A DNA stretch of 64,000 bases from Spirochaetales bacterium (GTDB taxonomy: Bacteria > Spirochaetota > Spirochaetia > DSM-2461): assembly GCA_016936555.1 (NCBI GenBank), contig JAFGXR010000039.1, positions 1-64,000 on the forward strand, read 5' to 3'. The first letter of the stretch is position 1, and every line of letters begins with the position of its first letter. The position numbers and the translations under genes are program-made. The notes under the pieces were generated by a model. The model was not told where the DNA came from. It did no database searches and saw only the letters and a program-made list of their open reading frames with translations. Below are positions 1-9,652 of this stretch, piece by piece.

Positions 1-447
1 AATATCATGCTTCATCTCGTTCAGAAGCTGCTGACTATAAGAGTCAAGCCTTATTATATTTATCAGTGCGATCTCTCCAGAGGTATATCGCATTTCAGAA
101 CCCCTGTTTCCAAGGGAATTGAAATAATCGAAAACCTCAGAGGTCATACTACCGGTATGGCTGTTCCGACCTTTGTCGTCGATGCTCCGGGGGGCGGAGG
201 AAAAATTCCCGTCATGCCCGACTATCTCATCTCTCAGACCGATCAGAGGATTATTCTGCGAAACTACGAAGGTGTTATCACGACGTATACGGAACCGGAC
301 CATTATACCCATCACGATAAGGAAAACTGCGAATTCTGCAGGGAATGGAAAGGGGTCCCCAAATCAGGGGTCAGTGCGCTTCTCGACGGAGACCAGCTCT
401 GTCTTACTCCGGAGGGACTGGCCCGTTCGAAAAGGTATGGACGCTGA
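1..447 (+). CDS. kamA: L-lysine 2,3-aminomutase KamA, C-terminal part
   Basis: Radical SAM/PLP enzyme that interconverts L-lysine and L-beta-lysine, the first step of lysine fermentation. Only the last 148 codons are inside the window; the frame is open to base 1, so the radical SAM cysteines lie outside. The C-terminal segment has the family's typical stretches: the YYIYQCDL region, [19 protein letters not shown], and KIPVMPDYL. The stop overlaps the kamB start by 11 nt. The following kamBCDE genes argue for the catabolic enzyme rather than an EpmB-type or osmolyte-type relative. Confidence 0.93.
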   Translation, partial: NIMLHLVQKLLTIRVKPYYIYQCDLSRGISHFRTPVSKGIEIIENLRGHTTGMAVPTFVVDAPGGGGKIPVMPDYLISQTDQRIILRNYEGVITTYTEPDHYTHHDKENCEFCREWKGVPKSGVSALLDGDQLCLTPEGLARSKRYGR

Positions 448-1315
448 TAAACTTGAACGGCTCCGGGGTAAATTGACTTTTATCTCGGGCAGTTCAAAAA
501 ATGCCGGCAAGACGACGTTTCTCAATTATCTTCTCCCCCGTCTCAGATCCGGGGGAGAGCTTGTTTATTTGACTGTCGGGATCGACGGTGAAAAAAAAGA
601 TCGAATTTTCGGCAATGAAAAACCTTCTATCGAAGCCCGTTCCGGCGATTATCTGATCACCAGCGAAGAGATGATGAGCAGCAGTGATGCTCTTTTTTCG
701 ATTGTCCATGTCTTCCCCTGGAAGACCGCTCTGGGACGGATTATGCTGCTGCGGACCGAGCGTTCCGGCCTTGTCGAGCTGGCTGGATCTGAATCAAACA
801 GCCAGCTTCAGGAAATTCTGAAATCAGTCAAAACCTCTATGGAAAATAGCACTGTGCTGGTCGACGGGGCTGTTAACCGCATAACGCAGCTGGCAGCGGG
901 AGGAGAATCCACTTATTATTATGTTATGAAAGTTACCCCGGAGAACAGATCCGGTTCCCTCAACACAATCAGGACTCTTAATCTGCTCGATAAGATTCCT
1001 TTATACAGAAAGGAGTCCGGTGAGCAGGTCCGGCACCTTGAAGGGGCGCTGACAATGGCTGTTGCCAGAAACCTGGGAAAGGATGTGGAAGCACTTGTCG
1101 TCGATGATTTTACAAAAGTATTTCTACCCTGGAAGGATTTAAAGGATCTGACCGATCGTGTCAGGCTTTCATTCAGGAATGTTTTCGCCCTTGAGGGATT
1201 GGTTCTCAATCTTATGAATATCGGTCCCGGCGAGTTTGAAGGGCTTTTGACAGAATCGGGGATTACCGTGCCTTTCTATTTTAATCCCTACAGGTCAGAA
1301 AGGAGCGGAAAGTGA
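437..1315 (+). CDS. kamB: lysine 5,6-aminomutase reactivase subunit KamB
   Basis: 292-residue P-loop protein. The Walker A motif [10 protein letters not shown] lies at about residues 16-25. The frame is open further upstream, but the ATG at 437 has a short purine-rich site and overlaps the kamA stop, as expected for coupled translation. KamB and KamC are known in lysine-fermentation operons as the pair that restores damaged, B12-loaded lysine 5,6-aminomutase; the name rests on this motif plus position between kamA and kamC. The stop overlaps the kamC start (GTGA). Its partition of work with KamC cannot be read from the sequence. Confidence 0.8.
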   Translation: MDADKLERLRGKLTFISGSSKNAGKTTFLNYLLPRLRSGGELVYLTVGIDGEKKDRIFGNEKPSIEARSGDYLITSEEMMSSSDALFSIVHVFPWKTALGRIMLLRTERSGLVELAGSESNSQLQEILKSVKTSMENSTVLVDGAVNRITQLAAGGESTYYYVMKVTPENRSGSLNTIRTLNLLDKIPLYRKESGEQVRHLEGALTMAVARNLGKDVEALVVDDFTKVFLPWKDLKDLTDRVRLSFRNVFALEGLVLNLMNIGPGEFEGLLTESGITVPFYFNPYRSERSGK

Positions 1316-2916
1316 CGGACCGCTTGTATGAATTTGCCGGGCTGGACACATTTCTGGAGAATTTCAGACCTGAAACACCGGAGGGCTGTAAAGCCAAGGC
1401 TGAAAGAAAGATCTATACCGACAGAGAAGAACTGCAGAAAATCTACAATCGCATGGAATTGATACTGCCTTATCTGGAGCAGGGGAAGGAGAAGTTCGAT
1501 AAAATCCAATATCATCTGAAGAGAATCCCTCCGATCAATAATCGCTTTGTCAAAGGTGAATTGAGATCGGAGCTCTACAGCGTAAAAAGACTTCTCCATA
1601 ATTACAGAGCCATTTCCCGACTTCTGGACAGGCCCGTCATAGAGGAGTTCGGTTTCACCTATAAAGCGGATAGAGTCCTGGATCTGCTGGGATATGAGGA
1701 TGATGAGCAGGAGAGTTTCTTTATTAAAGACAGTTATTCCAGGGAGCTCGGATCTGTCAGAAAAAGCTTAAGGGATGTGGAGAAGAGACTCGATGAATTG
1801 AAAAAAGCCAGAATCGAAGAGATAAGAGACTTATACGCACTCGATTTCCGGTTTAACGATTTCCTCGTAGTCGGTGAATCGGACGTTCCGCCGGGATCGG
1901 AAATGATGCTTTTCCTGGAGCCTTTTGACAGTTCCTCGGTAATTGTAAAACCGCAGCTAGGGCGGGAATACCACGATACCCGCAATAGTGCGGCGTCACT
2001 TTATCTGAATGAAAAAGAGCTGGAAGAGGGTATCCTGAACCGGTTGGCCGGAGAGGTTGAACGGGAACGGGAGGCCATAGCAAACTGTGTCATTTCATTG
2101 ACTGATCTCGATCTGGCTCTCGCCCGGGCAAAAACAGCTTTGCTTTACAAATGTGTAAAGCCTGTCTTATCCGATGAGGGAGCGGTTTCCGTTGCCGAAT
2201 TGAGATTTATACCTCTCGAGGAGATCAGCCGGAAAGAGAGCGTTTCCTACACATCTCTGACAGCGGATTTTGATGCTGATCACATAGTCATCAGCGGCTC
2301 TAATATGGGAGGGAAAACCGTAGTTCTGAGAACGCTTCTCTTTGCACAGCTTCTGGCTCAGATGGGTTTCTTTGTCCCTGCCGCCAGCTTCTCGTCTCTT
2401 ATTTTCCGTTCCTTCAACCTCATAGGCGATAAATCCGGTGTTGCCAAAATCGGTTTGAGCAGTTTCGGTGAGGAAATTATGAGTCTGATCCGGGCGGAGG
2501 AGAAAGGAAACACTCTATATGTCATAGATGAGTTTGCCAGAACCACTAACTCAATTGAAGCTTATGCTCTTAACAGCGCTTTGCTGAAAGCCTTTTCAGA
2601 GAAGAATAATATACGTTCTTTCTCCTCGACTCATCTTGAGAATCTGCCTGAACTTGAAAATGTCTCCTACTGGATGATGAAAGGACTCGATTATCTGAAA
2701 TACGGCGAATATTTTCACAGTGATTTTAAAGGCGATCTGACGGAAAGGATCAGGCTCATCAACCAATACATGGACTATCGCATCGAACCTAGAAAAGCCG
2801 GAGAAAGATCCTCCAGGGATGCTTTGAAAATCGCCGATATACTCGGACTCGATTCCCGGATAGTAAATTATGCATTAATAAATATAAAAAAACAGGAGAA
2901 AAAGAATGGAGAATAA
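1312..2916 (+). CDS. kamC: lysine 5,6-aminomutase reactivase ATPase KamC (MutS-like)
   Basis: 534-residue protein whose C-terminal third is a MutS-type ABC ATPase: Walker A GSNMGGKTVV at about residues 327-336 and Walker B TLYVIDEFART at about 400. The N-terminal part is helical, like the MutS core/lever, but there is no N-terminal mismatch-binding domain and the protein is much shorter than MutS (about 850 residues). Start is GTG in a GTGA overlap with kamB, with an AGGAG site upstream. The setting in the kam operon points to reactivation of the B12 enzyme KamDE, not to DNA repair. It overlaps kamD by 11 nt. Confidence 0.82.
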   Translation: MTDRLYEFAGLDTFLENFRPETPEGCKAKAERKIYTDREELQKIYNRMELILPYLEQGKEKFDKIQYHLKRIPPINNRFVKGELRSELYSVKRLLHNYRAISRLLDRPVIEEFGFTYKADRVLDLLGYEDDEQESFFIKDSYSRELGSVRKSLRDVEKRLDELKKARIEEIRDLYALDFRFNDFLVVGESDVPPGSEMMLFLEPFDSSSVIVKPQLGREYHDTRNSAASLYLNEKELEEGILNRLAGEVEREREAIANCVISLTDLDLALARAKTALLYKCVKPVLSDEGAVSVAELRFIPLEEISRKESVSYTSLTADFDADHIVISGSNMGGKTVVLRTLLFAQLLAQMGFFVPAASFSSLIFRSFNLIGDKSGVAKIGLSSFGEEIMSLIRAEEKGNTLYVIDEFARTTNSIEAYALNSALLKAFSEKNNIRSFSSTHLENLPELENVSYWMMKGLDYLKYGEYFHSDFKGDLTERIRLINQYMDYRIEPRKAGERSSRDALKIADILGLDSRIVNYALINIKKQEKKNGE

Positions 2917-4474
2917 ACTGGGGCTATCGCAGGAACAGATCAGCCGGTGCCGATCCATCGCCGGAGAGATTGTCGAACCGGTTCAAAGCTACATACACAG
3001 ACATACGACGGATTCTGTTGAAAGGGCGACACTCCGTCTGCTCGGAGCCGATCTGGTGGACAGTGAGGAAATTCCCGTCCCCAATATTATTGTCAATCAG
3101 CTTAAGGACAGACTCGAGAACGGTGCGGCCGCCTATTATATCAATGCGCTTCTCAAGACAGGAAGTTCTCCCGACGAACTGAACCGGAAAATAGCCGAAG
3201 GTCTTGATATTGGAAAGCTGGATCTGGTCGATAGAAAGCATATAGTGGAAAGAGGCCGGGAACTGGTCGAGCTATTTTCAGCCAGAGTCAGGAAGCACAG
3301 ATCATTCAGGAAACAGAAAATTGATGAAGCCGCAGAGAAACAGCCTTCTCCGCTTCTCTATGTTATCGTCGCCACGGGAAATATTTATGAGGATATAAAG
3401 CAGGCCCAGGCTGCGGCCGAACAGGGAGCGGATATCATTGCCGTCATCAGAACGACGGCCCAGAGCCTTCTCGATTATGTGCCTTACGGACCGACGACCG
3501 AGGGCTTCGGGGGGACCTACGCCACTCAGGAGAATTTCCGGATCATGCGCAAGGCTCTGGATGAGACCGGGGAAAAAGTCGGTCGGTACATAAGGCTGGT
3601 CAATTATGCTTCCGGCCTTTGCATGCCCGAGATTGCCGCCATGGGGGCTCTGGAACGGCTCGATATGATGTTGAACGACTCCATGTACGGCATTCTGTTC
3701 CGGGATATCAATATGTACCGGACTTTTGTGGACCAGCACTTTTCCAGGATGATCAATACCTTTGCCGATATCGTTATCAACACGGGAGAGGATAATTACC
3801 TGACCACATCCGATGCCTATGAAAAAGCTTATACGGTAACGGCATCCCAGCTGATCAATGAAAGCTTTGCGAAGAAATCAGGCATGCCCGAGAGGCTCAT
3901 GGGGCTGGGACACGCTTTTGAGATGAATCCCTCAATTCAAAACGGATTTCTCTATGAACTGGCCCAGGCTCAAATGGCCCGGGAAATCTTTCCCGAAGCA
4001 CCTCTGAAATATATGCCACCCACAAAATACATGACCGGTGATATTTTCAAGGGGTATGCCATGAACACCCTTTTCAACTTTATAGCCAAGGCTACGGGGC
4101 AGGGGATTCTTCTCCTGGGAATGCTGACGGAAGCAATCCACACGCCCTTTATGCAGGATCGGTTTCTCGCCATAGCCAATGCCAGGTACGTCATGAACAA
4201 TATGGGCGATCTCATGTCCGATATCGAGTTCAGAAAAGACGGCATAATGCAGAGCCGCGCCAAATCGGTGCTCGACCGGACTGAGAAATTTCTTGAAGAG
4301 ATCAGGGAGAAAGGGCTTTTCGACTCTATAGAAAAGAAGATGTTTGCCGATATCAGCCGGCCAAAGACCGGAGGCAAAGGTCTTGCCGGGGTATATGAAA
4401 AAGGAGCTGACTACTGGAATCCTATCGAGGAATATCTGAACAGCGAGCTTAAAATCGGAGGAAAGGCAGAATGA
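2906..4474 (+). CDS. kamD: lysine 5,6-aminomutase alpha subunit KamD
   Basis: 522 residues, the normal size for the large alpha subunit. With KamE it forms the adenosylcobalamin- and PLP-dependent enzyme that moves the terminal amino group of L-beta-lysine (or D-lysine) from C6 to C5. The whole chain reads as the family, including the region GGTYATQENFRIMRKALDETG and the LGHAFEMNPSIQNGF segment. The ATG lies inside the end of kamC with an AGGAG-type site; the end overlaps kamE as ATGA. This tight coupling suggests balanced production of the two subunits and their reactivase. Confidence 0.95.
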   Translation: MENKLGLSQEQISRCRSIAGEIVEPVQSYIHRHTTDSVERATLRLLGADLVDSEEIPVPNIIVNQLKDRLENGAAAYYINALLKTGSSPDELNRKIAEGLDIGKLDLVDRKHIVERGRELVELFSARVRKHRSFRKQKIDEAAEKQPSPLLYVIVATGNIYEDIKQAQAAAEQGADIIAVIRTTAQSLLDYVPYGPTTEGFGGTYATQENFRIMRKALDETGEKVGRYIRLVNYASGLCMPEIAAMGALERLDMMLNDSMYGILFRDINMYRTFVDQHFSRMINTFADIVINTGEDNYLTTSDAYEKAYTVTASQLINESFAKKSGMPERLMGLGHAFEMNPSIQNGFLYELAQAQMAREIFPEAPLKYMPPTKYMTGDIFKGYAMNTLFNFIAKATGQGILLLGMLTEAIHTPFMQDRFLAIANARYVMNNMGDLMSDIEFRKDGIMQSRAKSVLDRTEKFLEEIREKGLFDSIEKKMFADISRPKTGGKGLAGVYEKGADYWNPIEEYLNSELKIGGKAE

Positions 4475-5202
4475 TGATTAAAGCATACGGAGATACATTG
4501 AACGACGGAGCCGTACAGCTCTCTTTCACCCTTCCTGTTCCCGCCGGACCCAAAGCCGATGAGGCGGCGAGAATATATGCCGGAAAGCTGGGGTTTGAAG
4601 AGTGCGAAGTCGTCCACTCCCATTCCCTGGCTGATGAGTTCACTTTTTTTGTCGTATACGGTAAAAGCCCGGTTTCCGTCGACTTTTCCAAAGTGGTTGT
4701 GGAGGAAGTGGAGACGTCCATGGATTTCTACGAAGTAAACAGTTTCATCAAGGAAAAACTGGGGCGGAAAATCGTTGTCGTCGGGGCCTGTACGGGATCG
4801 GACGCCCATACTGTCGGAATCGATGCGATCATGAATATGAAAGGCTATGACCAGCATTACGGACTGGAGCGGTATCCAGAAATCGAGGCCTATAATCTGG
4901 GCGCCCAGATACCCAATGAAGAGTTGATAGCTTTTGCAAAAAAGGTAAATGCCGATGCCATACTTGTTTCGCAGATTGTTACCCAGAAAGAAGTACACAT
5001 TCACAATATGACCAATTTTGTAGAGTTGATGGAAGCTGAAGGCCTGCGCGATAAAACTGTTATCTGTGCCGGAGGACCGAGAATAGGCAATAAACTGGCC
5101 CTTGAAATCGGTTTCGATGCGGGATTCGGCCGCGGCTCCTATCCCGAACACGTCGCTTCATTTATTGTGGAGAAGCTGGCGGAAAAGGAAAAACGGAACT
5201 GA
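4471..5202 (+). CDS. kamE: lysine 5,6-aminomutase beta subunit KamE
   Basis: 243-residue B12-binding subunit. The cobalamin motif DxHxxG is D111-A-H113-T-V-G116, and K124, eleven residues after the cobalt-binding His, sits where the PLP-binding lysine is found in the characterised enzyme. The B12-binding Rossmann part runs to the end (AGGPRIGNK near residue 196). The first ATG of an ATGATG pair overlaps the kamD stop. It is the last kam gene; no lysine-pathway dehydrogenase or beta-keto-acid cleavage gene follows in the window, so those must lie upstream or elsewhere. Confidence 0.95.
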   Translation: MMIKAYGDTLNDGAVQLSFTLPVPAGPKADEAARIYAGKLGFEECEVVHSHSLADEFTFFVVYGKSPVSVDFSKVVVEEVETSMDFYEVNSFIKEKLGRKIVVVGACTGSDAHTVGIDAIMNMKGYDQHYGLERYPEIEAYNLGAQIPNEELIAFAKKVNADAILVSQIVTQKEVHIHNMTNFVELMEAEGLRDKTVICAGGPRIGNKLALEIGFDAGFGRGSYPEHVASFIVEKLAEKEKRN

Positions 5203-5269
5203 ATAATTAATTAGCATTTCCGGGGATTTCGTTTAAAATGATATTAGCAGAAACGATTGGGAGAAAGCT

Positions 5270-6274
5270 TTGCAGATAATATATGAAATCCTCGGAGAAA
5301 TAGAGAAAGGTTCGTCCCTTGACGATATCCGGAAGCTGATAGAATACGGCAAAATCAAAAACCATACCAGTGAAGAGGGCAGGACCATCCTTATGTCGGC
5401 CAGCCGCTGGGGGCGCCTCGATCTTGTCCGTTTCCTTCTCGAAGACGATGAGGTTTTTATCGATCAGAAAGATCATTTCGGAAGAACGGCGCTGATGTTC
5501 GCCGCCGGTCATTGCCACGAAGATATCGTCCGCTATCTGATCGGGAAGGGAGCTGACATCAATCTGGAAAGCAAACGGGGCTGGACTGTCCTCAAGAAAG
5601 CCGTCGCCGGAGGTTCTCTCAATATCGTCCGCTTTCTCGTAGAAGAATGTGAAATGGATATCAGCAGAAAGAGTAACCGGGGCGCTGATCCGCTTTTTTA
5701 TGCTGCCGAGAGCAATCACCTTGAAATTCTCAAGTATTTTGTAGAAGAGAGAAATGCATCTGTAAATCAGCAGGACCGCCATGGTTGCACGCCCTTAATG
5801 AATTCCGCGCGCAACGGGTCTGATCCCGTTGTGTCCTATCTTGTTGGAGAGGCCGGTGCCGACAAGGATACTCTCTGCCTGAGAGGTATGAATGCAGTCA
5901 TGCATGCCATCGAGGGGAACCACCTGTCAACGGTCAGTCTTCTCATTGATAATCTGGGTTATGATAAAGAATACTCTGATGCCGACGGATGGAATTATCT
6001 GATTTTCTCCGCGATCCACGGGCATCTCGATATGGTTAAATATTTTGTTGAAGATTGCGGACTTGACGTCAACGCCATGAGTTTCAGCGGCAGCACTCCG
6101 GTTATGTACGCCTGTCTGGAAGGACATCTCGACGTTATACGTTATCTCGCGGAAGAGCGGAAAGCCGATCTTTCAATAGTTAATAAGGATAATCAGACCG
6201 TAATTGATATTGCCGATGAAAATGAAAACGACCATGTCGTAGACTATTTCAAAGGTCTTTCCCGGCAATCATGA
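5270..6274 (+). CDS. ankyrin-repeat protein
   Basis: 334 residues made almost wholly of about nine ankyrin repeats, from about residue 40 to the end (units such as GRTALMFAAGHCHEDIVRYL and GSTPVMYACLEGHLDVIRYL). There is no signal peptide or membrane segment, so a cytoplasmic protein-binding role is likely; the partner is unknown. Start is TTG with GGGAGA a few bases upstream. It lies 67 bp behind kamE and may be on the same transcript. The end overlaps the convergent MFS gene by 26 bp. No enzymatic domain is seen. Confidence 0.85.
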   Translation: MQIIYEILGEIEKGSSLDDIRKLIEYGKIKNHTSEEGRTILMSASRWGRLDLVRFLLEDDEVFIDQKDHFGRTALMFAAGHCHEDIVRYLIGKGADINLESKRGWTVLKKAVAGGSLNIVRFLVEECEMDISRKSNRGADPLFYAAESNHLEILKYFVEERNASVNQQDRHGCTPLMNSARNGSDPVVSYLVGEAGADKDTLCLRGMNAVMHAIEGNHLSTVSLLIDNLGYDKEYSDADGWNYLIFSAIHGHLDMVKYFVEDCGLDVNAMSFSGSTPVMYACLEGHLDVIRYLAEERKADLSIVNKDNQTVIDIADENENDHVVDYFKGLSRQS

Positions 6275-7410
6275 AGCGGTAGGAGTAATAACTGAGGCCG
6301 ATAAGCGTTCCGGTTCCAGCAATAACCAGAAAGGCTGTATCGAGACTGAATGTCTCTCCGAGCCAACCGATAAGCGGAAAGAGTGAAATCATAAAAAAAC
6401 TGAACACCATGCTCTGAAATGAAAGAACAGTCGCTCTGTTTTCCGATGGAATCAATCTGTTTATATAATGGCTGATGGCAACGAGAAGCAGCCCTTCGGA
6501 AAAACCGATAATCAGGTAAAACGGGAATTTCAAGGGGCTCAGGGCAATCCCCCATAAGGAAAGTATCAGCAGGAGCGGCAGAGTCAGGATCAGTCCTTTT
6601 TCTCCGCCGATCATTTTCTCAATTTTCTGAGCAAAAAGGCTGGTTATTCCCGAAAGCAAAGAGGCGCCTGCGAAGATCATTCCGATCTGAAATTCCGTAT
6701 AACCGTTATTTTTCCAGAAATTCTGAAGATAGAAGAACAGACTGATGGTAAATGAAAAAAGCAATTTGCCTCCCTGTCCGAACTACTCTGAAGCTCTCAA
6801 GAGTCTGTTCCTTAAGTTGTTTCAGCCAGTGAATCTCTTTTTTTCCGGCTTCCTTATGATGGCGTGGTGGTTCTTTGAAGGTGAAAGCGGTAACAAGGGA
6901 GAAGATGACTACCGTAATGGACAGGGCAAAAACCTGATCGTATCCTTTTGTAGCCATATATCCGCCGACCAGTAAAGCGATAATACTTGAAGCTTGAATC
7001 AGGAACTCTTTTATACCGACAATACTCATATATTTATGCTCGCGGGTTTCTCTATCGAGAGAATCGTATAAAAGAGCTTCTCCAGCTCCGGATTCAAGAT
7101 TATATCCAATGGCGCAGAGGATAAATCCGGTGAGCTGAAGAGCAAAGCCGGTTGACAGAAAGAGAATGAGAAGACTGGCGAGATAAAAGAGACGACCGAA
7201 AATACGCGATGCTTTCCGGCTCCAGAGATCGGCTACAGCACCGGTGGGAATTTCCATTAGAAATGAAGTGATATGAAAAGTGCTTTCGAGAATGCCCAGT
7301 TCTATCAAGGAAAATCCCCTGATGGCGAGATAGATCATCCACAATCCTCTTGTCAGGTCCAGATTGAAGAATGAGATAAAAATGTATTCCTTTTTTATAT
7401 TGCTCGTCAT
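6249..7410 (-). pseudogene. MFS transporter, interrupted by a one-base frameshift
   Basis: The two frames read as one 12-helix major facilitator protein. The N-terminal part (7410 to about 6755) contains the loop-2/3 signature region GAVADLWSRKASRIFGRLFY; the C-terminal part (from about 6760 to 6249) continues with helices 7-12. The break is at a run of six A on the plus strand (6755-6760). Removing one base joins the halves into about 386 residues, normal for the family. As read, translation ends after 234 residues at 6706. It may be a true frameshift, a phase-variable tract or a sequencing error. The ATG at 7410 has no clear ribosome site and directly follows a terminator hairpin. Substrate unknown. 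Confidence 0.8.
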
Positions 7411-7419
7411 AACATTTCA

Positions 7420-7450
7420 AAAAAATACTCTACCGGTCCATCCGGTAGAG
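7420..7450 (-). terminator. rho-independent terminator
   Basis: Perfect 9-bp stem, CTCTACCGG with CCGGTAGAG (7428-7436 and 7442-7450), loop of 5, followed on the minus strand by TATTTTTTG. It ends the transcript of the 7528-8178 gene just before the MFS start. Confidence 0.85.
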
Positions 7451-7527
7451 TGAGTAAGGATTAGAAATCAGTAAAATGTTTTAAATGTTTTTTGTAAATA
7501 CTTTTCTATTTATGCTTTTTTAAATTT

Positions 7528-8178
7528 TCAATTCTTTTTATTCAATTGCGTTTTTCCGCTCAATGCGAGGATAAGGCCCAGAGCCACTGAAAGCAATGCC
7601 GCAAATAGGGTCCGGTATTGAGAAGGGAGAAGAAAGGTAACCGTATGAACGGGAATCCAGAAAAAGGGGATTGTTTTCGCAAAAACGAATGACCACATTT
7701 TATCCCAGTCCGCTTCTTTTAACAGGCTTAAAGGTGAGAACGTCGTCAAACTGAATTTCCCGCCCCCCCTTGAAATATGCAAATCAGTAAGATGGTGTGT
7801 CAGCATCATAAGCGGCGCAAAGATCACATTCATCAGCAGAGAGATAAGAAAAGCCCTGATGAAAGGGCTGTCAATCATGGGAAAGAGGGCGGGGACGCCA
7901 TTGGAGAAAATACCGAAGGCCATGTATATAAAAACACCGAGAAAACCCCAGACGATCATCTTCGGCAGAAGTCCGAAGCCCTTCTCCAGATATGTCCCTT
8001 TTTGTATTCTGAGAACCAGCATTTCTCCGGAAGTCGCCAGAAGGGCGAACTTCAGAAAAGATATCAGGGCGGGAAGCTTTCCGTATGCCTGAATATACAA
8101 ATCTCTTGTAGGCTCAAAAATAAAGAAAAAAGCAATTAAAACAGCCAGTATTGCTGCTGCCAGATCACTAGCTTTCAA
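7528..8178 (-). CDS. multi-pass membrane protein, weakly Mpv17-like
   Basis: 216 residues with about five hydrophobic helices. The last third (FFWIPVHTVTFLLPSQYRTLF, about residues 168-190) resembles the Mpv17/PMP22 pattern of a Trp-Pro helix followed by a VP-x-x-YR turn; this is my pattern match only and the function is unknown. Start is TTG with a strong GGAGG six bases upstream. It stands alone, with 116 bp upstream and a terminator downstream. Confidence 0.7.
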   Translation of the reverse strand: MKASDLAAAILAVLIAFFFIFEPTRDLYIQAYGKLPALISFLKFALLATSGEMLVLRIQKGTYLEKGFGLLPKMIVWGFLGVFIYMAFGIFSNGVPALFPMIDSPFIRAFLISLLMNVIFAPLMMLTHHLTDLHISRGGGKFSLTTFSPLSLLKEADWDKMWSFVFAKTIPFFWIPVHTVTFLLPSQYRTLFAALLSVALGLILALSGKTQLNKKN

Positions 8179-8294
8179 GCTATCCTCCCTCTGAATTAAC
8201 TCATTCTTAATCTCTTTTATTCAGATGTCAAGAAAAAAAGGATATTAAAAAGAGGATAACGAAATAAAATAGATTCTGAATTACGAAATACGAA

Positions 8295-9617
8295 TCATTG
8301 ATTGATTGAGTTTTCTATATCAGTTATAAAAGGAGCAGAATCGGAGAGTCCGCCGATCATTTTCCGGAAGACTCTTTCAGCAGCCTGATCATAGGTCAGC
8401 CCTCCGTCTTTGAATAGATCGGTCTCGTACTCATACAGGACCCGGTTCTCCTTTTTCAGACTCAGATGTCCTCTCAGCCCGACCATTAAGGGTGCGTTTT
8501 CCAGAACGCGAGGGTATTCCGAATAATCGAGAGCATAGATAAGAGTGTAATCGGCACCGTCAGGGACTTCTGTGAATTCGAACTTATCGTCAGACCCGTT
8601 GAATAGTGCTCTTATGCTGCTGTCGACAGAAGATGATTGAACCCGGTTCGATTGAACGTCGAGGAAAATTCGGGAAGCAGAGACTGAAATTTCAATCAGG
8701 GAGATCACCGGAATAAAAGAGCGTTCATAGATGCTGTCAACCGGGAATCCCAATCTTGAGAAATCAATGGAAACCTCCAGTCTGTTGCGTCCCGGATTGA
8801 GCATCTCATTGTGAAGAGCCATCCGGACATTACCGTTAATATCTGTTTGGCGGAATTGGACGGCATATTGTGGATTTTCAATTTTCAGAGGGATTTTTCC
8901 CGTATAATTTTCTTCTGAATGACAGGTTATGAAAAGTTCGGCCCCTGCGTTGAGGCTTGTCATTGTTTTTGAAGTCCCGGTTTCAATCCGGATTACCGAA
9001 CCCAGCCTGTAGATTTCCGAGATGATGAAATCGCTGATATTTCCGGAATACTTTCCTCCAAGGGAACCGGAGACAACCAGGCCGTAGGGAGATTCATTGA
9101 GCAATTGTGACGCCGATGCCAGGAGATTGAACTTGCCGGCAGTCGTCTGAGAAGGAGAAAAGTAATCACCGTCGAGAATCTGCCGGACTCTATCGAGAAG
9201 CGATGCGGTTTCCTCAGCCCTGATTTCGTTCCAGCGGTTTTTATCGAGCCTGATATAAACCCAGTATCCCTGCTTCTCCGAATACCATGTATCGACAATT
9301 TCCACTTCCTTCAGATTCTGTTCCACTGACTGATTGAGCTTCTCGTAGTAGGATTCGCGCAGGTTGCCGTCCCCCCGGTCTTCAGTCTCTATTACGGTTT
9401 CCGAGCTTATACTCGTTGAAATTTCCGCCGCCAGGTTCGCTCTGGCCTGAGCCAGGGCACGTTCGTAATCATGGGACCGGTCTCCTCTGCTGGAGGAGCC
9501 GATCCCAGTGTAATACCTGGGAGAATAGGGGAAACTTTTCACCCAGGCCGGTGCATCCTGACCACTTATCAGTATCGGAAAAGCGAAAAAAAATAACAGG
9601 CTGACTATACGTTTCAT
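8295..9617 (-). CDS. exported LPP20-like protein
   Basis: 440 residues. The N-terminus is a clear signal peptide ending near ISGQD at residue 20, so the protein is exported; there is no lipobox Cys. Residues 23-135 (PAWVKSFPYSPRYYTGIGSS, then RALAQARANLAAEISTSISS) resemble the LPP20-like fold found in exported proteins of spirochaetes and Helicobacter. The rest is beta-rich and unassigned. It begins 35 bp after ribH, with no terminator seen between them, so it may be read from the rib operon, though a functional link is not obvious. Confidence 0.72.
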   Translation of the reverse strand: MKRIVSLLFFFAFPILISGQDAPAWVKSFPYSPRYYTGIGSSSRGDRSHDYERALAQARANLAAEISTSISSETVIETEDRGDGNLRESYYEKLNQSVEQNLKEVEIVDTWYSEKQGYWVYIRLDKNRWNEIRAEETASLLDRVRQILDGDYFSPSQTTAGKFNLLASASQLLNESPYGLVVSGSLGGKYSGNISDFIISEIYRLGSVIRIETGTSKTMTSLNAGAELFITCHSEENYTGKIPLKIENPQYAVQFRQTDINGNVRMALHNEMLNPGRNRLEVSIDFSRLGFPVDSIYERSFIPVISLIEISVSASRIFLDVQSNRVQSSSVDSSIRALFNGSDDKFEFTEVPDGADYTLIYALDYSEYPRVLENAPLMVGLRGHLSLKKENRVLYEYETDLFKDGGLTYDQAAERVFRKMIGGLSDSAPFITDIENSINQ

Positions 9618-9652
9618 ACCATTATATTATGTTAAAAAACTCTGCTTAGCAA

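Noticed and set aside
173..436. N-terminal extension of kamB
   Set aside because: It only overlaps kamA in another frame; the ATG at 437 fits coupling and the position of the P-loop.
1312..2916. KamC as a DNA mismatch repair MutS
   Set aside because: The mismatch-recognition domain is missing, the protein is far shorter than MutS, and it is coupled to lysine aminomutase genes.
4411..5151. 246-codon open frame antisense to kamE
   Set aside because: kamE motifs on the plus strand are clear; the antisense reading shows no domain.
5370..6250. Tandem DNA repeats or CRISPR in the ankyrin gene
   Set aside because: The repetition is at protein level only; the nucleotide units are diverged and there are no spacers.
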